From assembly GCF_003426815.1 (NCBI RefSeq), contig NZ_QKYK01000012.1, forward strand, positions 1-64,000: 64,000 bases of DNA. The letters are read 5' to 3'. The notes under the pieces are model-generated. The model was not told where the DNA came from, searched no databases, and worked only from the letters and a program-made list of their open reading frames with translations. Of the stretch, positions 16,543 to 25,120 are shown piece by piece. The position numbers were made by a program, and so were the translations under genes. This stretch comes from Desertimonas flava. Its GTDB lineage: Bacteria > Actinomycetota > Acidimicrobiia > Acidimicrobiales > Ilumatobacteraceae. Numbering within the stretch: the first letter of the stretch is position 1; every line of letters begins with the position of its first letter.

Positions 16543-17394
16543 TCAGGTTTGGGGGGTGGGATGCACGCCGATGGTGGAGATGGACAGCAGCTTGGGGTGG
16601 CCGTTGGGCGGGAGGGCGTCGGCGAGGGTGGCCCCGTGGCCCGGCTCGCAGAGGAAGGCCACCGACGGACCGCTGCCCGAGAGCCAGCCGCACCACGCGC
16701 CAGCGTCCAGGCCGGCCTCGAGCGCCCTCCGTGAGTCCGGAGCGGCTGCGAACCGCACGTCCTGGTGGAGACGGTCGGCCGTCGCCGCACGCAGCGCGTC
16801 CACCCGACCGGCGGCCAGCGCGGCCACCAGGAGCGCCGCGGCACCGACGTTGGCCGCGGCGTCGGCGAAGGCGACGGTGGGCGGCAACCTGGTCCGTGAG
16901 GCGTCCGTCGACGTCGTCGATGCCTCGGGCACCCACACCACGACGTCGGGACGGAGCGGCGTGGACACCGGCACGACGTGCTCGCCGGCCGTGACCACCA
17001 CTCCTCCGTACACCGATGCCGCGACGTTGTCGGCGTGACCCTCCAGGTCGGCGGCGACGTCGAGGATCCACCGACGCGTGCCGGCATCGCCGAGATCGTC
17101 GCCCCGCTGTCGGCAGGCCGCCGCCGCGCCTCCCACCCGCATCGCCCCACTGAACCCCAGGCCCCGGCTCATCGGGATCGGTGACCGCACCCAGACCGTC
17201 CCGTCGCCGCCGGCCCGCCGGAAGGCGATCGACGCCGGGTGATGCTCGTCGACCACTTTCGCCCGAAGCTCCGACGGCGTGGCGTCGCTCAGCACACCCA
17301 CGTCGGCGAACAGCGACAACGCCATGCCCAGCGCATCGAACCCGGGACCGAGGTTGGCCGTCGAGGCCGGCACGCGGACGCTGCTGTCGCTCAC
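16543..17394 (-). CDS. thrB: Homoserine kinase
   Basis: A 283-residue GHMP kinase that phosphorylates homoserine in threonine synthesis. The N-terminus VRVPASTANLGPGFDALGMA and the ATP loop PMSRGLGFSGAMRVGGA are diagnostic, and the C-terminal WLSGSGPSVAFL motif completes the fold. The usual partners hom and thrC are not adjacent; instead trpD lies 18 bases upstream in the same direction, which puts a threonine gene and a tryptophan gene in one probable transcript. Confidence 0.92.
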   Translation of the reverse strand: MSDSSVRVPASTANLGPGFDALGMALSLFADVGVLSDATPSELRAKVVDEHHPASIAFRRAGGDGTVWVRSPIPMSRGLGFSGAMRVGGAAAACRQRGDDLGDAGTRRWILDVAADLEGHADNVAASVYGGVVVTAGEHVVPVSTPLRPDVVVWVPEASTTSTDASRTRLPPTVAFADAAANVGAAALLVAALAAGRVDALRAATADRLHQDVRFAAAPDSRRALEAGLDAGAWCGWLSGSGPSVAFLCEPGHGATLADALPPNGHPKLLSISTIGVHPTPQT

Positions 17395-17412
17395 GGTGCC
17401 GCCAGCCCGGGC

Positions 17413-18537
17413 TCAGTCGGCCGCGGCTTGCGACACGGCGACGAGTCGTTCGAGCGTCGCCGCTGCCTTGCCGCTGTCGATGGAGTCCACCGCCAGCACG
17501 AGGCCGTCGGCCATCGAGGCGGCGGCGCCACCGACGACGAGCGCGGCGGCGGCGTTGAGGACCACGATGTCACGGTGGGCGCCGTGCTCGCCGGCGAGGA
17601 CGCGACGCACCACATCGGCGTTCTCCGCCGGGTCGCCGCCTACCAGCTGCTCCTCGGTGGCCGGGGCCAGGCCGAGCTCGACGGCGTCGATCGTGAACGT
17701 CCGCACCCCACCGTCGTGGTCGAGGGCGAGGACCGTGGACGGCCCGGTGGTGCTCAGCTCGTCGAGGCCCCCGCCGTGCACCACCCACGTGTCGGTGGAG
17801 CCGTGGGCCCGCAAGGACGCCAGCATGCGCTCGGCGAAGCGGGGATCGGCCACGCCGATCACCTGGCGGCGCACCCGCCCCGGGTTGGCCATCGGGCCGA
17901 GCAGGTTGAACACGAGCGGGATGCCGACTTCGCGGCGGGCCGGCGCGGCAAAGCGGAACGCCGGATGGAAGCGGGGAGCGAAGCAGAAGCCGATGCCGGC
18001 CTCGTCGACGCAACGGGCCACGCCGGCCGGCGAGAGCTCGAGCACCACCCCCAGCGCTTCCAGCACGTCGGCGGTGCCGCACTTCGACGAGGCCGCCCGG
18101 GCGCCGTGCTTGCACACCGGTACCCCGGCCCCGGCCGTGACGATGGCGGCCATCGTCGACACGTTGATCGAATGCGAGCGGTCGCCCCCCGTGCCGACGA
18201 TGTCGACCGCCGACGCACGCACCTCGTCGCTGAGCGGGACCTGTTCTCCGGCCGCCAGCACGGCGTCGAGCAGACCGGACAGCTCGTCGGCGGTCTCGCC
18301 CTTGATCCGCAGGGCGACGGTGAGGGCGATCAGCTGGGCCGGCGTGGCGCCGCCCGACAGGATCGTGCCCATCGCCGCGGCAGCCTGCGGCGCGCTGAGG
18401 TCACGACCTTCGACGACGTGGGTGATCACACCCGGCCACCCGCCGTACGCGCTCAGCAGATCTGCGCCCGCCGGGGAGGGGCTGGCGCTGCCGGTCGCGG
18501 TCGGGGTGTCGCTCGTCGCCGATGTCACCCAGTCCAC
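17413..18537 (-). CDS. trpD: Anthranilate phosphoribosyltransferase
   Basis: A 374-residue enzyme that joins anthranilate to PRPP in tryptophan synthesis. Motifs are the PRPP site DIVGTGGDRSHSINVST, KHGARAASSKCGTADVLEAL, the FAPRFHPAFR loop and NLLGPMANPGRVRRQVIG. The first 35 residues are a polar, low-complexity extension before the conserved start, so a shorter protein is possible; GTG 18537 is the furthest supportable start. No other trp genes are in the window. Confidence 0.93.
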   Translation of the reverse strand: MDWVTSATSDTPTATGSASPSPAGADLLSAYGGWPGVITHVVEGRDLSAPQAAAAMGTILSGGATPAQLIALTVALRIKGETADELSGLLDAVLAAGEQVPLSDEVRASAVDIVGTGGDRSHSINVSTMAAIVTAGAGVPVCKHGARAASSKCGTADVLEALGVVLELSPAGVARCVDEAGIGFCFAPRFHPAFRFAAPARREVGIPLVFNLLGPMANPGRVRRQVIGVADPRFAERMLASLRAHGSTDTWVVHGGGLDELSTTGPSTVLALDHDGGVRTFTIDAVELGLAPATEEQLVGGDPAENADVVRRVLAGEHGAHRDIVVLNAAAALVVGGAAASMADGLVLAVDSIDSGKAAATLERLVAVSQAAAD

Positions 18538-18594
18538 GGTATCGAGTAGCGGGCGCGCGGAAACTGGCCGGTTACCACCCCCTTCTTCGCCGGC

Positions 18595-18852
18595 TCAGGC
18601 CGGCCGGCGGCGTTGGCGAATGATCCGGCGTCGTTCCCGTTCGGTGGCGCCACCCCACACGCCCGCCTTCTCGCGATTCATCAGGGCGTGCTCGAGGCAC
18701 GCAGCCCGGACGCCGCAGAGATCACACACCGACTTCGCCTCTTCGGCGTCGTCGTCGTCGTCCGGGTAGAAGATGGTCGCGTCGAGTCCTCGGCATGCTC
18801 CGGCCTGACGCCACTCGATCGATGATTGCCGCTCGATGTGTTGCAACGACAC
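18595..18852 (-). CDS. WhiB-family iron-sulfur regulator
   Basis: An 85-residue WhiB-like transcription factor of the type confined to actinobacteria and their phages. The four cluster cysteines are visible: one in GACRGLD, two in VCDLCGVR and one in AACLEH. They are followed by the GVWGG turn that contacts the sigma factor and a basic C-terminal tail RERRRIIRQRRR that binds DNA. GTG 18852 follows a GGGGGAG; the longer upstream frame lacks any family similarity. It is divergent from glpD with a 189-nt shared regulatory region. Confidence 0.92.
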   Translation of the reverse strand: MSLQHIERQSSIEWRQAGACRGLDATIFYPDDDDDAEEAKSVCDLCGVRAACLEHALMNREKAGVWGGATERERRRIIRQRRRPA

Positions 18853-19041
18853 GTTGTTGGACTCCCCCGTTCCAAGTAGGTCTGCGAGCGGGAACGATAG
18901 AACCAACTCCGCCGGTCCGTAAAGGGGCAAAATTCCAGCGAAGAGTGGCACGGTCGCTCGGCCACCCGCCGGCACCCGGAACACACCGACCACGACCGCC
19001 TTCGAAGCACGTGCGGATGACCGTGCCATAGCCTGGGCGCC

Positions 19042-20781
19042 GTGGTTGATGCGCCCCGCTCCATCGAGCAGCACGAACCCCCGTTCGATCGGAGCGAGAT
19101 GCTGCGGCGCCTCGCCGACGAGTCATTCGACGTGCTCGTCATCGGTGGGGGGATCACCGGGGTGGGTGTCGCCCTCGACGCCGCCAATCGAGGTCTGGCG
19201 ACCGCGCTCGTCGAGGCGTCCGACTTCGCCTCGGGCACCTCGTCGAAGAGCTCCAAGCTGGTCCACGGCGGCCTCCGATACCTCCAGCAGGGCGACGTTC
19301 ACCTCGTCTACCAGGCTCTTCGCGAACGCAAGCGACTCCGGCGCAACGCCCCGCACCTGGTCAAGATCCTCCCGTTCCTGCTGCCGATCCTCACCAAGGA
19401 CGGCCTCATCCCCAAGCGGGTGGCTCGGGCGCTCGGCTCGGCGATGTGGATGTATGACCTCACCGGCGGCTGGCGGATCGGCCGTCTGCACCGGAGGGTG
19501 AACGCCGACGCGGCACACCGGCACATGCCGACGATGCCTCGTGAGCGGCTGAGCGGGGGCTACATCTACTACGACGCCACCGTGGACGACGCCCGGCTCG
19601 TCCTCACCGTCGCCCGGACCGCCGCCGCCAAGGGCGCGGTGGTGGCGAACTACGCCCGTGTCACCAACTTCCTCCACGACGCCGACGGCCGGGTGGGCGG
19701 CGCCACCGTCGACACCGGCCACGGCACCATCGACGTACGGGCCAAGGTCGTCGTGAACGCCGCCGGCGTCTGGGCCGACGAGGTGCGGGCGTTCGAGCGG
19801 GCCGGCGGCGAGATCAGCCACACGATCCGCCCCGCCAAGGGCGTCCACCTCACGGTGCCGTGGCGGCTCGTCCGCAACGACATCGCGGCCGTGATCCCCG
19901 TTCCGGGCGACAAGCGCAGCCTGTTCGTCGTGCCGTGGGGGGCCCGGGCCGACGGCACGTTCGACCATACGTACGTGGGCACCACCGACACCGACTACCA
20001 GGGCCGTCTCGACGACCCGCCGTGCACGGCCGACGACATCGACTACGTGCTCCGCGCGCTCAACGCCGCCGTCACCACGGGCGTGACGCCGGCTGACGTC
20101 ACCGGCGTGTGGGCCGGGCTCCGCCCTCTCGTCCGCGACGACTCGGCGAGCGGACGCACCGCCGACCTCTCCCGTCGGCACCGCGTCACCGTGGGCGACA
20201 CCGGCGTGATCTCGATCGCCGGCGGCAAGCTCACCACGTATCGCGAGATGGCCGAGGACACCGTCGACGCGGTCGCCGACGCCCTCTCCGGGCGACGCCC
20301 CCGGCTCGGCCGGCTGACCCGCTGGCGCCAGCAGCTGCAGGAGTACCTGCCCCGGCGCAACAGCACCCGATCGCTGCGGCTCCTCGGCGCCGACGGCTAT
20401 TCCGAGTCACCGGCCGGTTCCCGCGAGGCCCGGCTGGGCGACCGCTACGGCACCCTGCGGGAATCGATCGAGGCCCTCGTCGCCGCCGACCCGGCGCTCG
20501 GCGAGCCGCTCGTGCCGGGTCTCCCGTACGAACGGGCCGAGGCGCTGTACGCGGCGCGCCACGAGATGGCCGTCTCCCTCACCGATGTGCTGACCCGCCG
20601 CACACGCTGCCACCTGCTCGATCGCGAGGCCACCGTGGCGGCGGCCCCCGATGTCGCCCGGCTGCTTGCCGGCGAGCTCGGATGGGACGAGGCGACCGTC
20701 GCCGACCAGCTCGCCGAGTACGAACAACTCGTCGCCCGAGAGCGCGCCGACGCCGAGACCCCTTCCGTCCCCGTCGCCTGA
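19042..20781 (+). CDS. glpD: FAD-dependent glycerol-3-phosphate dehydrogenase
   Basis: A 579-residue flavoprotein that oxidises sn-glycerol 3-phosphate to DHAP and passes electrons to the quinone pool, normally as a peripheral membrane protein. The dinucleotide fold VLVIGGGITGVGVALDAANR (about residues 33-52), SSKLVHGGLRYLQQGD, the ISIAGGKLTTYREMA element and the C-terminal DAO_C domain with RTRCHLLDRE are present. GTG 19042 fits the family. It heads a cluster with an alkyl-DHAP-synthase-like protein and a second glycerol kinase. Confidence 0.95.
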   Translation: MVDAPRSIEQHEPPFDRSEMLRRLADESFDVLVIGGGITGVGVALDAANRGLATALVEASDFASGTSSKSSKLVHGGLRYLQQGDVHLVYQALRERKRLRRNAPHLVKILPFLLPILTKDGLIPKRVARALGSAMWMYDLTGGWRIGRLHRRVNADAAHRHMPTMPRERLSGGYIYYDATVDDARLVLTVARTAAAKGAVVANYARVTNFLHDADGRVGGATVDTGHGTIDVRAKVVVNAAGVWADEVRAFERAGGEISHTIRPAKGVHLTVPWRLVRNDIAAVIPVPGDKRSLFVVPWGARADGTFDHTYVGTTDTDYQGRLDDPPCTADDIDYVLRALNAAVTTGVTPADVTGVWAGLRPLVRDDSASGRTADLSRRHRVTVGDTGVISIAGGKLTTYREMAEDTVDAVADALSGRRPRLGRLTRWRQQLQEYLPRRNSTRSLRLLGADGYSESPAGSREARLGDRYGTLRESIEALVAADPALGEPLVPGLPYERAEALYAARHEMAVSLTDVLTRRTRCHLLDREATVAAAPDVARLLAGELGWDEATVADQLAEYEQLVARERADAETPSVPVA

Positions 20782-20785
20782 CGTC

Positions 20786-20812
20786 CCGAGATAGTGCCAG
20801 GCACTATCTCGG
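20786..20812. repeat. Perfect 27-nt palindrome, GTGCC-A-GGCAC core
   Basis: CCGAGATAGTGCC (20786-20798), centre A, GGCACTATCTCGG (20800-20812). It begins five bases after the glpD stop codon and precedes the flavoprotein gene. The core recurs at 34862 and 37293, so it is a family and not just a glpD terminator. Confidence 0.8.
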
Positions 20813-20880
20813 ACCACTGCCGGTCCGACGGGAGGGCCGGGCACATCCCGTCAGTTACGGTCCGGATAGGGTTCCGCGGC

Positions 20881-22350
20881 GTGCGGCCGACACCTCCGAT
20901 CGAACTCACCGGGTCGGCGCCACGCTGGGGCGACGGAGTGGCGGTCACGTCCGAACTGCTCGACCAGCTGCGCGCCATCGCTCCGGTCGACGACGCCGAG
21001 GATGTCACCGCCGACGCGTCGCGGGACTGGTGGCCACTCGCCATGCACTGGGCGCTCGCCGGGCAGGTGCCGTCGCGGGCGGCGGCGGTGGTCCGGCCGA
21101 CGTCCACCGAACAGGTCGGCGCCGTCCTGCGGGCGTGCCGCGGCGCCGCCGTGCCGGTCACACCAGCCGGCGGGCGCAGCGCCGTCACCGGCGCCGCGGC
21201 CCCGGCCTTCGGCGGCGTGGTGCTGGACCTGACCGGGCTCGATCGCATCGGTGACGTCGACACGGTGTCGGGCATCGTCGAAGCCGGTGCCGGTGTGTTC
21301 GGGCCCGACCTCGAGTCGACGCTCGCCGGGTACGGACTCAGCGTCGGTCACTTCCCCCAGAGCCTCGAACTGGCCACCGTCGGCGGCTGGGTCGCCTGCC
21401 GCGGCTCCGGGCAGTACTCGACGCGCTACGGCAAGATCGAAGACCTCGTCGTCGGCCTCGAGGTGGTGCTCGCCGACGGCACGGTCGTGCGCACCGGCGG
21501 AGCGCCGGCTGCCGCAACCGGCCCCGACCTCACCCAGCTCTTCTGCGGCTCGGAGGGCACGCTCGGGGTGGTGACGACCGTGTGGCTGCGGGCTCATCCG
21601 GTGCCCGTCGCCGAGCGCCGGGCCGCGTACTCGTTCGCCTCGTTCGCCGACGGCGTCGAGGCCTGCCGGGTGATCCTGCGCAACGGCGCCACGCCGGCGG
21701 TGCTCCGGCTCTACGACGAGGTCGAATCGATGGGCTCGGGACGGGGTGGCGACGGTTCCAGCTGCACCCTGCTCGTGCTCGACGAGGGCGATCCGCGGAT
21801 CGTCGACGCGACGATGGACGTCGTCGCCGACGCCTGCCGGCTCGGCGCGCCGGCATCGGCGGCGCTGGTCGACGCCTGGCTCGAGCACCGCAACGACACG
21901 AGCGCGCTGCAGGCGCTGACCCGCAAGGGCTACGTGGTGGACACGATGGAGATCGCCGCGCCGTGGAGCCGCCTCGACGCGCTGTTCCGCGACGTCCGTG
22001 CCGCCCTGTCGGCCGTACCCCACGCCCGGGCCGCCACGTGTCACCTGTCGCACAGCTACACCGACGGCGCCTGCCTCTACTTCACGTTCGCCGCGCTCCC
22101 GCCGGCCGACCTCGTCGAGTCGACGTACGTGGCGATGTGGGATGCCGGGCAGCGAGCCGTGCTCGCCGGCGGCGGCAACCTGTCGCATCATCACGGCGTC
22201 GGCATCAATCGGGCCCGCTTCGCCGCCGAGGCGCTGGGCGAGGGCCTCACCGTGCTCGCCGCCGTCAAGGCCGCCCTCGACCCCGCCGGCATCCTCAACC
22301 CCGGCAAGCTCGGTCTTGCCTCCCCCTTCGGAGCGTCTCCATGGCCATGA
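20881..22350 (+). CDS. Alkyl-DHAP synthase-like FAD oxidase
   Basis: A 489-residue VAO/PCMH-type flavoprotein. The FAD-binding half carries VPVTPAGGRSAVTGAAA, GHFPQSLELATVGGWVACR and STRYGKIEDLVVG, and the C-terminal half carries CHLSHSYTDGACLYFTF and LSHHHGVGINR, the His-rich loop typical of alkylglycerone-phosphate synthase, which swaps the acyl group of acyl-DHAP for a fatty alcohol to make ether lipids. A D-lactate/glycolate oxidase role is the alternative. GTG 20881 is chosen; the earlier GTG at 20794 lies inside the palindrome. Confidence 0.82.
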   Translation: MRPTPPIELTGSAPRWGDGVAVTSELLDQLRAIAPVDDAEDVTADASRDWWPLAMHWALAGQVPSRAAAVVRPTSTEQVGAVLRACRGAAVPVTPAGGRSAVTGAAAPAFGGVVLDLTGLDRIGDVDTVSGIVEAGAGVFGPDLESTLAGYGLSVGHFPQSLELATVGGWVACRGSGQYSTRYGKIEDLVVGLEVVLADGTVVRTGGAPAAATGPDLTQLFCGSEGTLGVVTTVWLRAHPVPVAERRAAYSFASFADGVEACRVILRNGATPAVLRLYDEVESMGSGRGGDGSSCTLLVLDEGDPRIVDATMDVVADACRLGAPASAALVDAWLEHRNDTSALQALTRKGYVVDTMEIAAPWSRLDALFRDVRAALSAVPHARAATCHLSHSYTDGACLYFTFAALPPADLVESTYVAMWDAGQRAVLAGGGNLSHHHGVGINRARFAAEALGEGLTVLAAVKAALDPAGILNPGKLGLASPFGASPWP

Positions 22351-22748
22351 AGTGGGATTGGGCGGCCATCAGGGCGGGGGCCGGCGTGTGTCTGGTGTTT
22401 GCCGTGCCGTTCTCGATTGCCGCGCGCATCGTCGCCGACAACGACAACTCCAACGGGGCCGTGATCCTCACGCTCGGCGCCATCGCCGGGTTCGTCCTGG
22501 GCGCCGGCTGCGCTGCCTGGGTGCAACGGGCGGGGACGCCGCTCAGCCACGGCATCGTGACCGCGTCGCTCACCTACGTCGCGGCGCAGGCGGTGTTCAT
22601 CGCCATCCGCCTGATCCGCTCCGACGAGGTGCGCTGGTTCGCCGTGTTCTTCAACCTGTCGATCGTGGTCGGCGCCGGTCTGCTCGGCGGCTGGATCGGC
22701 CAGCGCCTGCAGTCCAAGGGCTTCACCCCGACCCGGAGGGCACCATGA
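22341..22748 (+). CDS. Small four-TM membrane protein
   Basis: A 135-residue protein with four hydrophobic helices (about residues 9-30, 38-58, 68-86 and 93-113) and a basic tail TPTRRAP. ATG 22341 has GGAG seven bases upstream; ATG 22347 forms a tighter ATGA overlap with the upstream stop. Its own stop overlaps the ATG of glycerol kinase 2. Locked between an ether-lipid-type enzyme and a glycerol kinase, it may help glycerol or lipid handling at the membrane; no known family is recognised. Confidence 0.75.
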   Translation: MAMKWDWAAIRAGAGVCLVFAVPFSIAARIVADNDNSNGAVILTLGAIAGFVLGAGCAAWVQRAGTPLSHGIVTASLTYVAAQAVFIAIRLIRSDEVRWFAVFFNLSIVVGAGLLGGWIGQRLQSKGFTPTRRAP

Positions 22749-24205
22749 CGATGGTTCTCGTCATCGATGTGGGGACGACGTCGCTGCGGGCGGCGCTGGT
22801 GGACGACACCCTCCGCATCACCGACATCGAGGTCCGGCCCACGCCGCCGTCGACCCCGTTCCCCGGGCTGGTCGAGTTCGATCCGGCCGACATGGCGGCC
22901 ACCGCTCTCGATGCGGCGACGGCCGTGCTCTCCCGGGCGACGGCGCCGGTCGTCGCGGTCGGCGTCGCCAACCAGCGCTCCAGCACCATCGTCTGGGATC
23001 GCTCGACGGGTGAGCCGATCGGTCCCGGCCTCGGCTGGCAGGACCTGCGAACGGTCATGGAGTGCATCACCGCACGCTCGGAGCACGGCCTCGCCCTCGC
23101 GCCGAACCAGTCGGCCACCAAGCTGGCGTGGATCCTCTCCAACGTCCCCGAGGCCGCCGGCCGGGACCTGTGTTTCGGCACCGTCGACTCGTGGCTCGCC
23201 TGGACGCTCACCGGTGGCGCCGCCCATGTGACCGATCACACCAACGCAGCGGTCACCGGATTGACCGTCGCCGCAGCGACGGCGTGGAACGACCGGGTGC
23301 TCCATGCCCTCGGACTCCCGGCCGGCGTGCTGCCCGAGATCGTGCCGTCGTCGGGCGTGATCGGCTCGGCCACGGCCCTGCCCGGGGCCCCGCCGCTCGC
23401 CGGGCTGGCCGGCGACCAGCAGAGCTCGATGGTCGGGCAGGGTTGCGTCCGTCCCGGCAGCACCAAGATCACGTTCGGGACGGGCGGCATGCTCGACACG
23501 TGCACCGGCGCGACCGCACCCGCGTCGGCGCACCGGTGCGAGCACGGCACGTTCCCGATCGTCGCCTGGTCGCGGGACTCCGGGCTGTCGTGGGGCTCGG
23601 AGGCGATCATGCTGTCGGCCGGCAGCAACGTCGAGTGGCTCTGCGACGACCTGAAGCTGATCGACTCGCCGGCGGCCAGCCACGATGCCGCGGCCAGCGT
23701 GCCCGACGCCGGAGGCGTGGTCTACGTGCCGGCGCTGCTCGGCCTCGGCACGCCGTCGTGGGACTACGGAGCCCGCGGCACGCTGCTCGGCATCACACGT
23801 GGCACCACGTCGGCTCACCTGGTGCGGGCGGTGCTCGAGGGGGTCGCCCACCGCGGCGTCGACCTGGTGGAGGCCACCGAAGCCGACACGGGGACGGCCA
23901 TCGATCGGCTCCGGGTGGACGGCGGGATGTCGGCCAATCCGACGTTCGTCCAGGCCCTCGCCGACCTGTCGGGTCGGCCGGTCGAGGTCTCCCCGGTCGC
24001 CGAGGCGACCACCATGGGTGCCGCCTTCCTCGCCGGTCTGGCCGTCGGGGTGTGGGACGACATCGCCGATGCCGAGGCGATGTGGCGCCCCGCGCAGGTC
24101 GTCGAACCGGTCGACGGAGGCCGCCCCGGCGAGCGCGATCGGTGGGCCGATGCCGTGACGAGAGCCCAGGGATGGATCCCGGAACTCTCGGCCTTGGACT
24201 TCTAA
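22745..24205 (+). CDS. FGGY-family kinase, glycerol kinase-like (copy 2)
   Basis: A 486-residue FGGY kinase with N-terminal DVGTTSLRAALVD, the VANQRSSTIVWDR segment, GDQQSSMVGQ, ITFGTGGMLDTC and C-terminal RVDGGMSANPTFVQ. It aligns along its whole length with the kinase at 574, but the WQDRRT motif reads WQDLRT and the GTGSF loop reads GTGGM, so the substrate could be glycerol or a related polyol such as dihydroxyacetone. ATG 22745 follows GGAGG and overlaps the previous stop. Probable last gene of the glpD cluster. Confidence 0.88.
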   Translation: MTMVLVIDVGTTSLRAALVDDTLRITDIEVRPTPPSTPFPGLVEFDPADMAATALDAATAVLSRATAPVVAVGVANQRSSTIVWDRSTGEPIGPGLGWQDLRTVMECITARSEHGLALAPNQSATKLAWILSNVPEAAGRDLCFGTVDSWLAWTLTGGAAHVTDHTNAAVTGLTVAAATAWNDRVLHALGLPAGVLPEIVPSSGVIGSATALPGAPPLAGLAGDQQSSMVGQGCVRPGSTKITFGTGGMLDTCTGATAPASAHRCEHGTFPIVAWSRDSGLSWGSEAIMLSAGSNVEWLCDDLKLIDSPAASHDAAASVPDAGGVVYVPALLGLGTPSWDYGARGTLLGITRGTTSAHLVRAVLEGVAHRGVDLVEATEADTGTAIDRLRVDGGMSANPTFVQALADLSGRPVEVSPVAEATTMGAAFLAGLAVGVWDDIADAEAMWRPAQVVEPVDGGRPGERDRWADAVTRAQGWIPELSALDF

Positions 24206-24246
24206 AGTTGTTCGGCCCGCCTCCGAGCAGGAAAGCTAGGGCCCGT

Positions 24247-24264
24247 CCCGCCGTCGCCGGCGGG
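24247..24264 (+). terminator. Hairpin after glycerol kinase 2
   Basis: CCCGCCG - TCGC - CGGCGGG forms a seven-base-pair GC stem 42 bases after the kinase stop and before the ferritin-like genes. No U tract follows. Confidence 0.4.
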
Positions 24265-24372
24265 CAGCGGTCGCCCCAAACGCACCAACAGACCGCCTCG
24301 ACGACATCTCAGACCAGGACCGGACCGACCCCGTCGGCCCGAGCCACCACCCAGACGGAAGGACCGCCCCTC

Positions 24373-25119
24373 GTGGACAACCGAACCGCGGCGCCACGCT
24401 CGACGCCGCCCTCGACTCCTCCCACGTCTTCGGCCGATGACTCGGCGCCGGAGTCGTCGGCCACGGGAAGCGAACCGGCCGCCCCTCCCACCACCGTCGC
24501 CTCCCCGGCCCGCCCGACCGAGGCCGACGTCGAGTTGCTCTCGTTCGCCCAGCAGTTCGAGCTCACCGCTCGCGATCTGTACGACGTCGCCCTCGCCGGC
24601 GCGGTGAAGGACACCGAGCACGTCAACGTGTTCCGAGCCTTCCGTGAGAACCACGAGGAGTACGCCAACGCCCTGTCCGCCCTGCTCGGCGTGGACGCAC
24701 CGCAGGAGCGCGACGACGCGAGCTTCGACAGCCTCGAGGGATCGTTCGGGGGCGACGACCTCGACGGGGTCATCGCTGCCGCCTACGAGCTCGAGTCGGC
24801 GGCAGTCGTCACGCACACCGACCTCGTCGGCCGCCTCGAAGGCGTCGAGGGGGCCAAGACGCTGTCGGCCGCGCTGCTCGTCGAATCGTCTCACTGCACC
24901 GTCTTGGCCAGCGTGGCCGGCGACGGCGAGGATCTCGCCGCCATGCTCGACAACTCGGCCACGTCGCAGGCTCCGGCCGGCGGCGGTTCGGAGCCGTCGG
25001 GCAGCGAGGGCTCCGCCACCGAGCCCGCCTCGACCGAAGCGGCCGACACCGAGCCCGAGTCGGCCGACACCGAGTCGGCCGACACGGATGACTCCACGAC
25101 CGAGACGACCGAGGCCTGA
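24373..25119 (+). CDS. Ferritin-like domain protein 1
   Basis: A 248-residue protein with a Pro/Ser/Thr-rich N-terminus (residues 1-48), a helical ferritin-like core (about 50-200; ELLSFAQQFELTARDLYDVAL, FRENHEEYANALSALLG, AAYELESAAVVTHTDLVG) and an acidic Thr/Glu/Ser tail. The Glu/His pairs of the helices resemble DUF4439-type ferritin-like proteins, but a full di-iron set is not certain. No signal peptide is visible. GTG 24373 is preferred because GGAAGGA lies nine bases upstream. It is followed after one base by a second ferritin-like gene. Confidence 0.7.
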   Translation: MDNRTAAPRSTPPSTPPTSSADDSAPESSATGSEPAAPPTTVASPARPTEADVELLSFAQQFELTARDLYDVALAGAVKDTEHVNVFRAFRENHEEYANALSALLGVDAPQERDDASFDSLEGSFGGDDLDGVIAAAYELESAAVVTHTDLVGRLEGVEGAKTLSAALLVESSHCTVLASVAGDGEDLAAMLDNSATSQAPAGGGSEPSGSEGSATEPASTEAADTEPESADTESADTDDSTTETTEA

Positions 25120-25120
25120 G

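Noticed and set aside
20794-20880. Upstream GTG start for the alkyl-DHAP-synthase-like gene
   Set aside because: It lies inside the 27-nt palindrome and adds 29 residues without similarity; GTG 20881 fits better.
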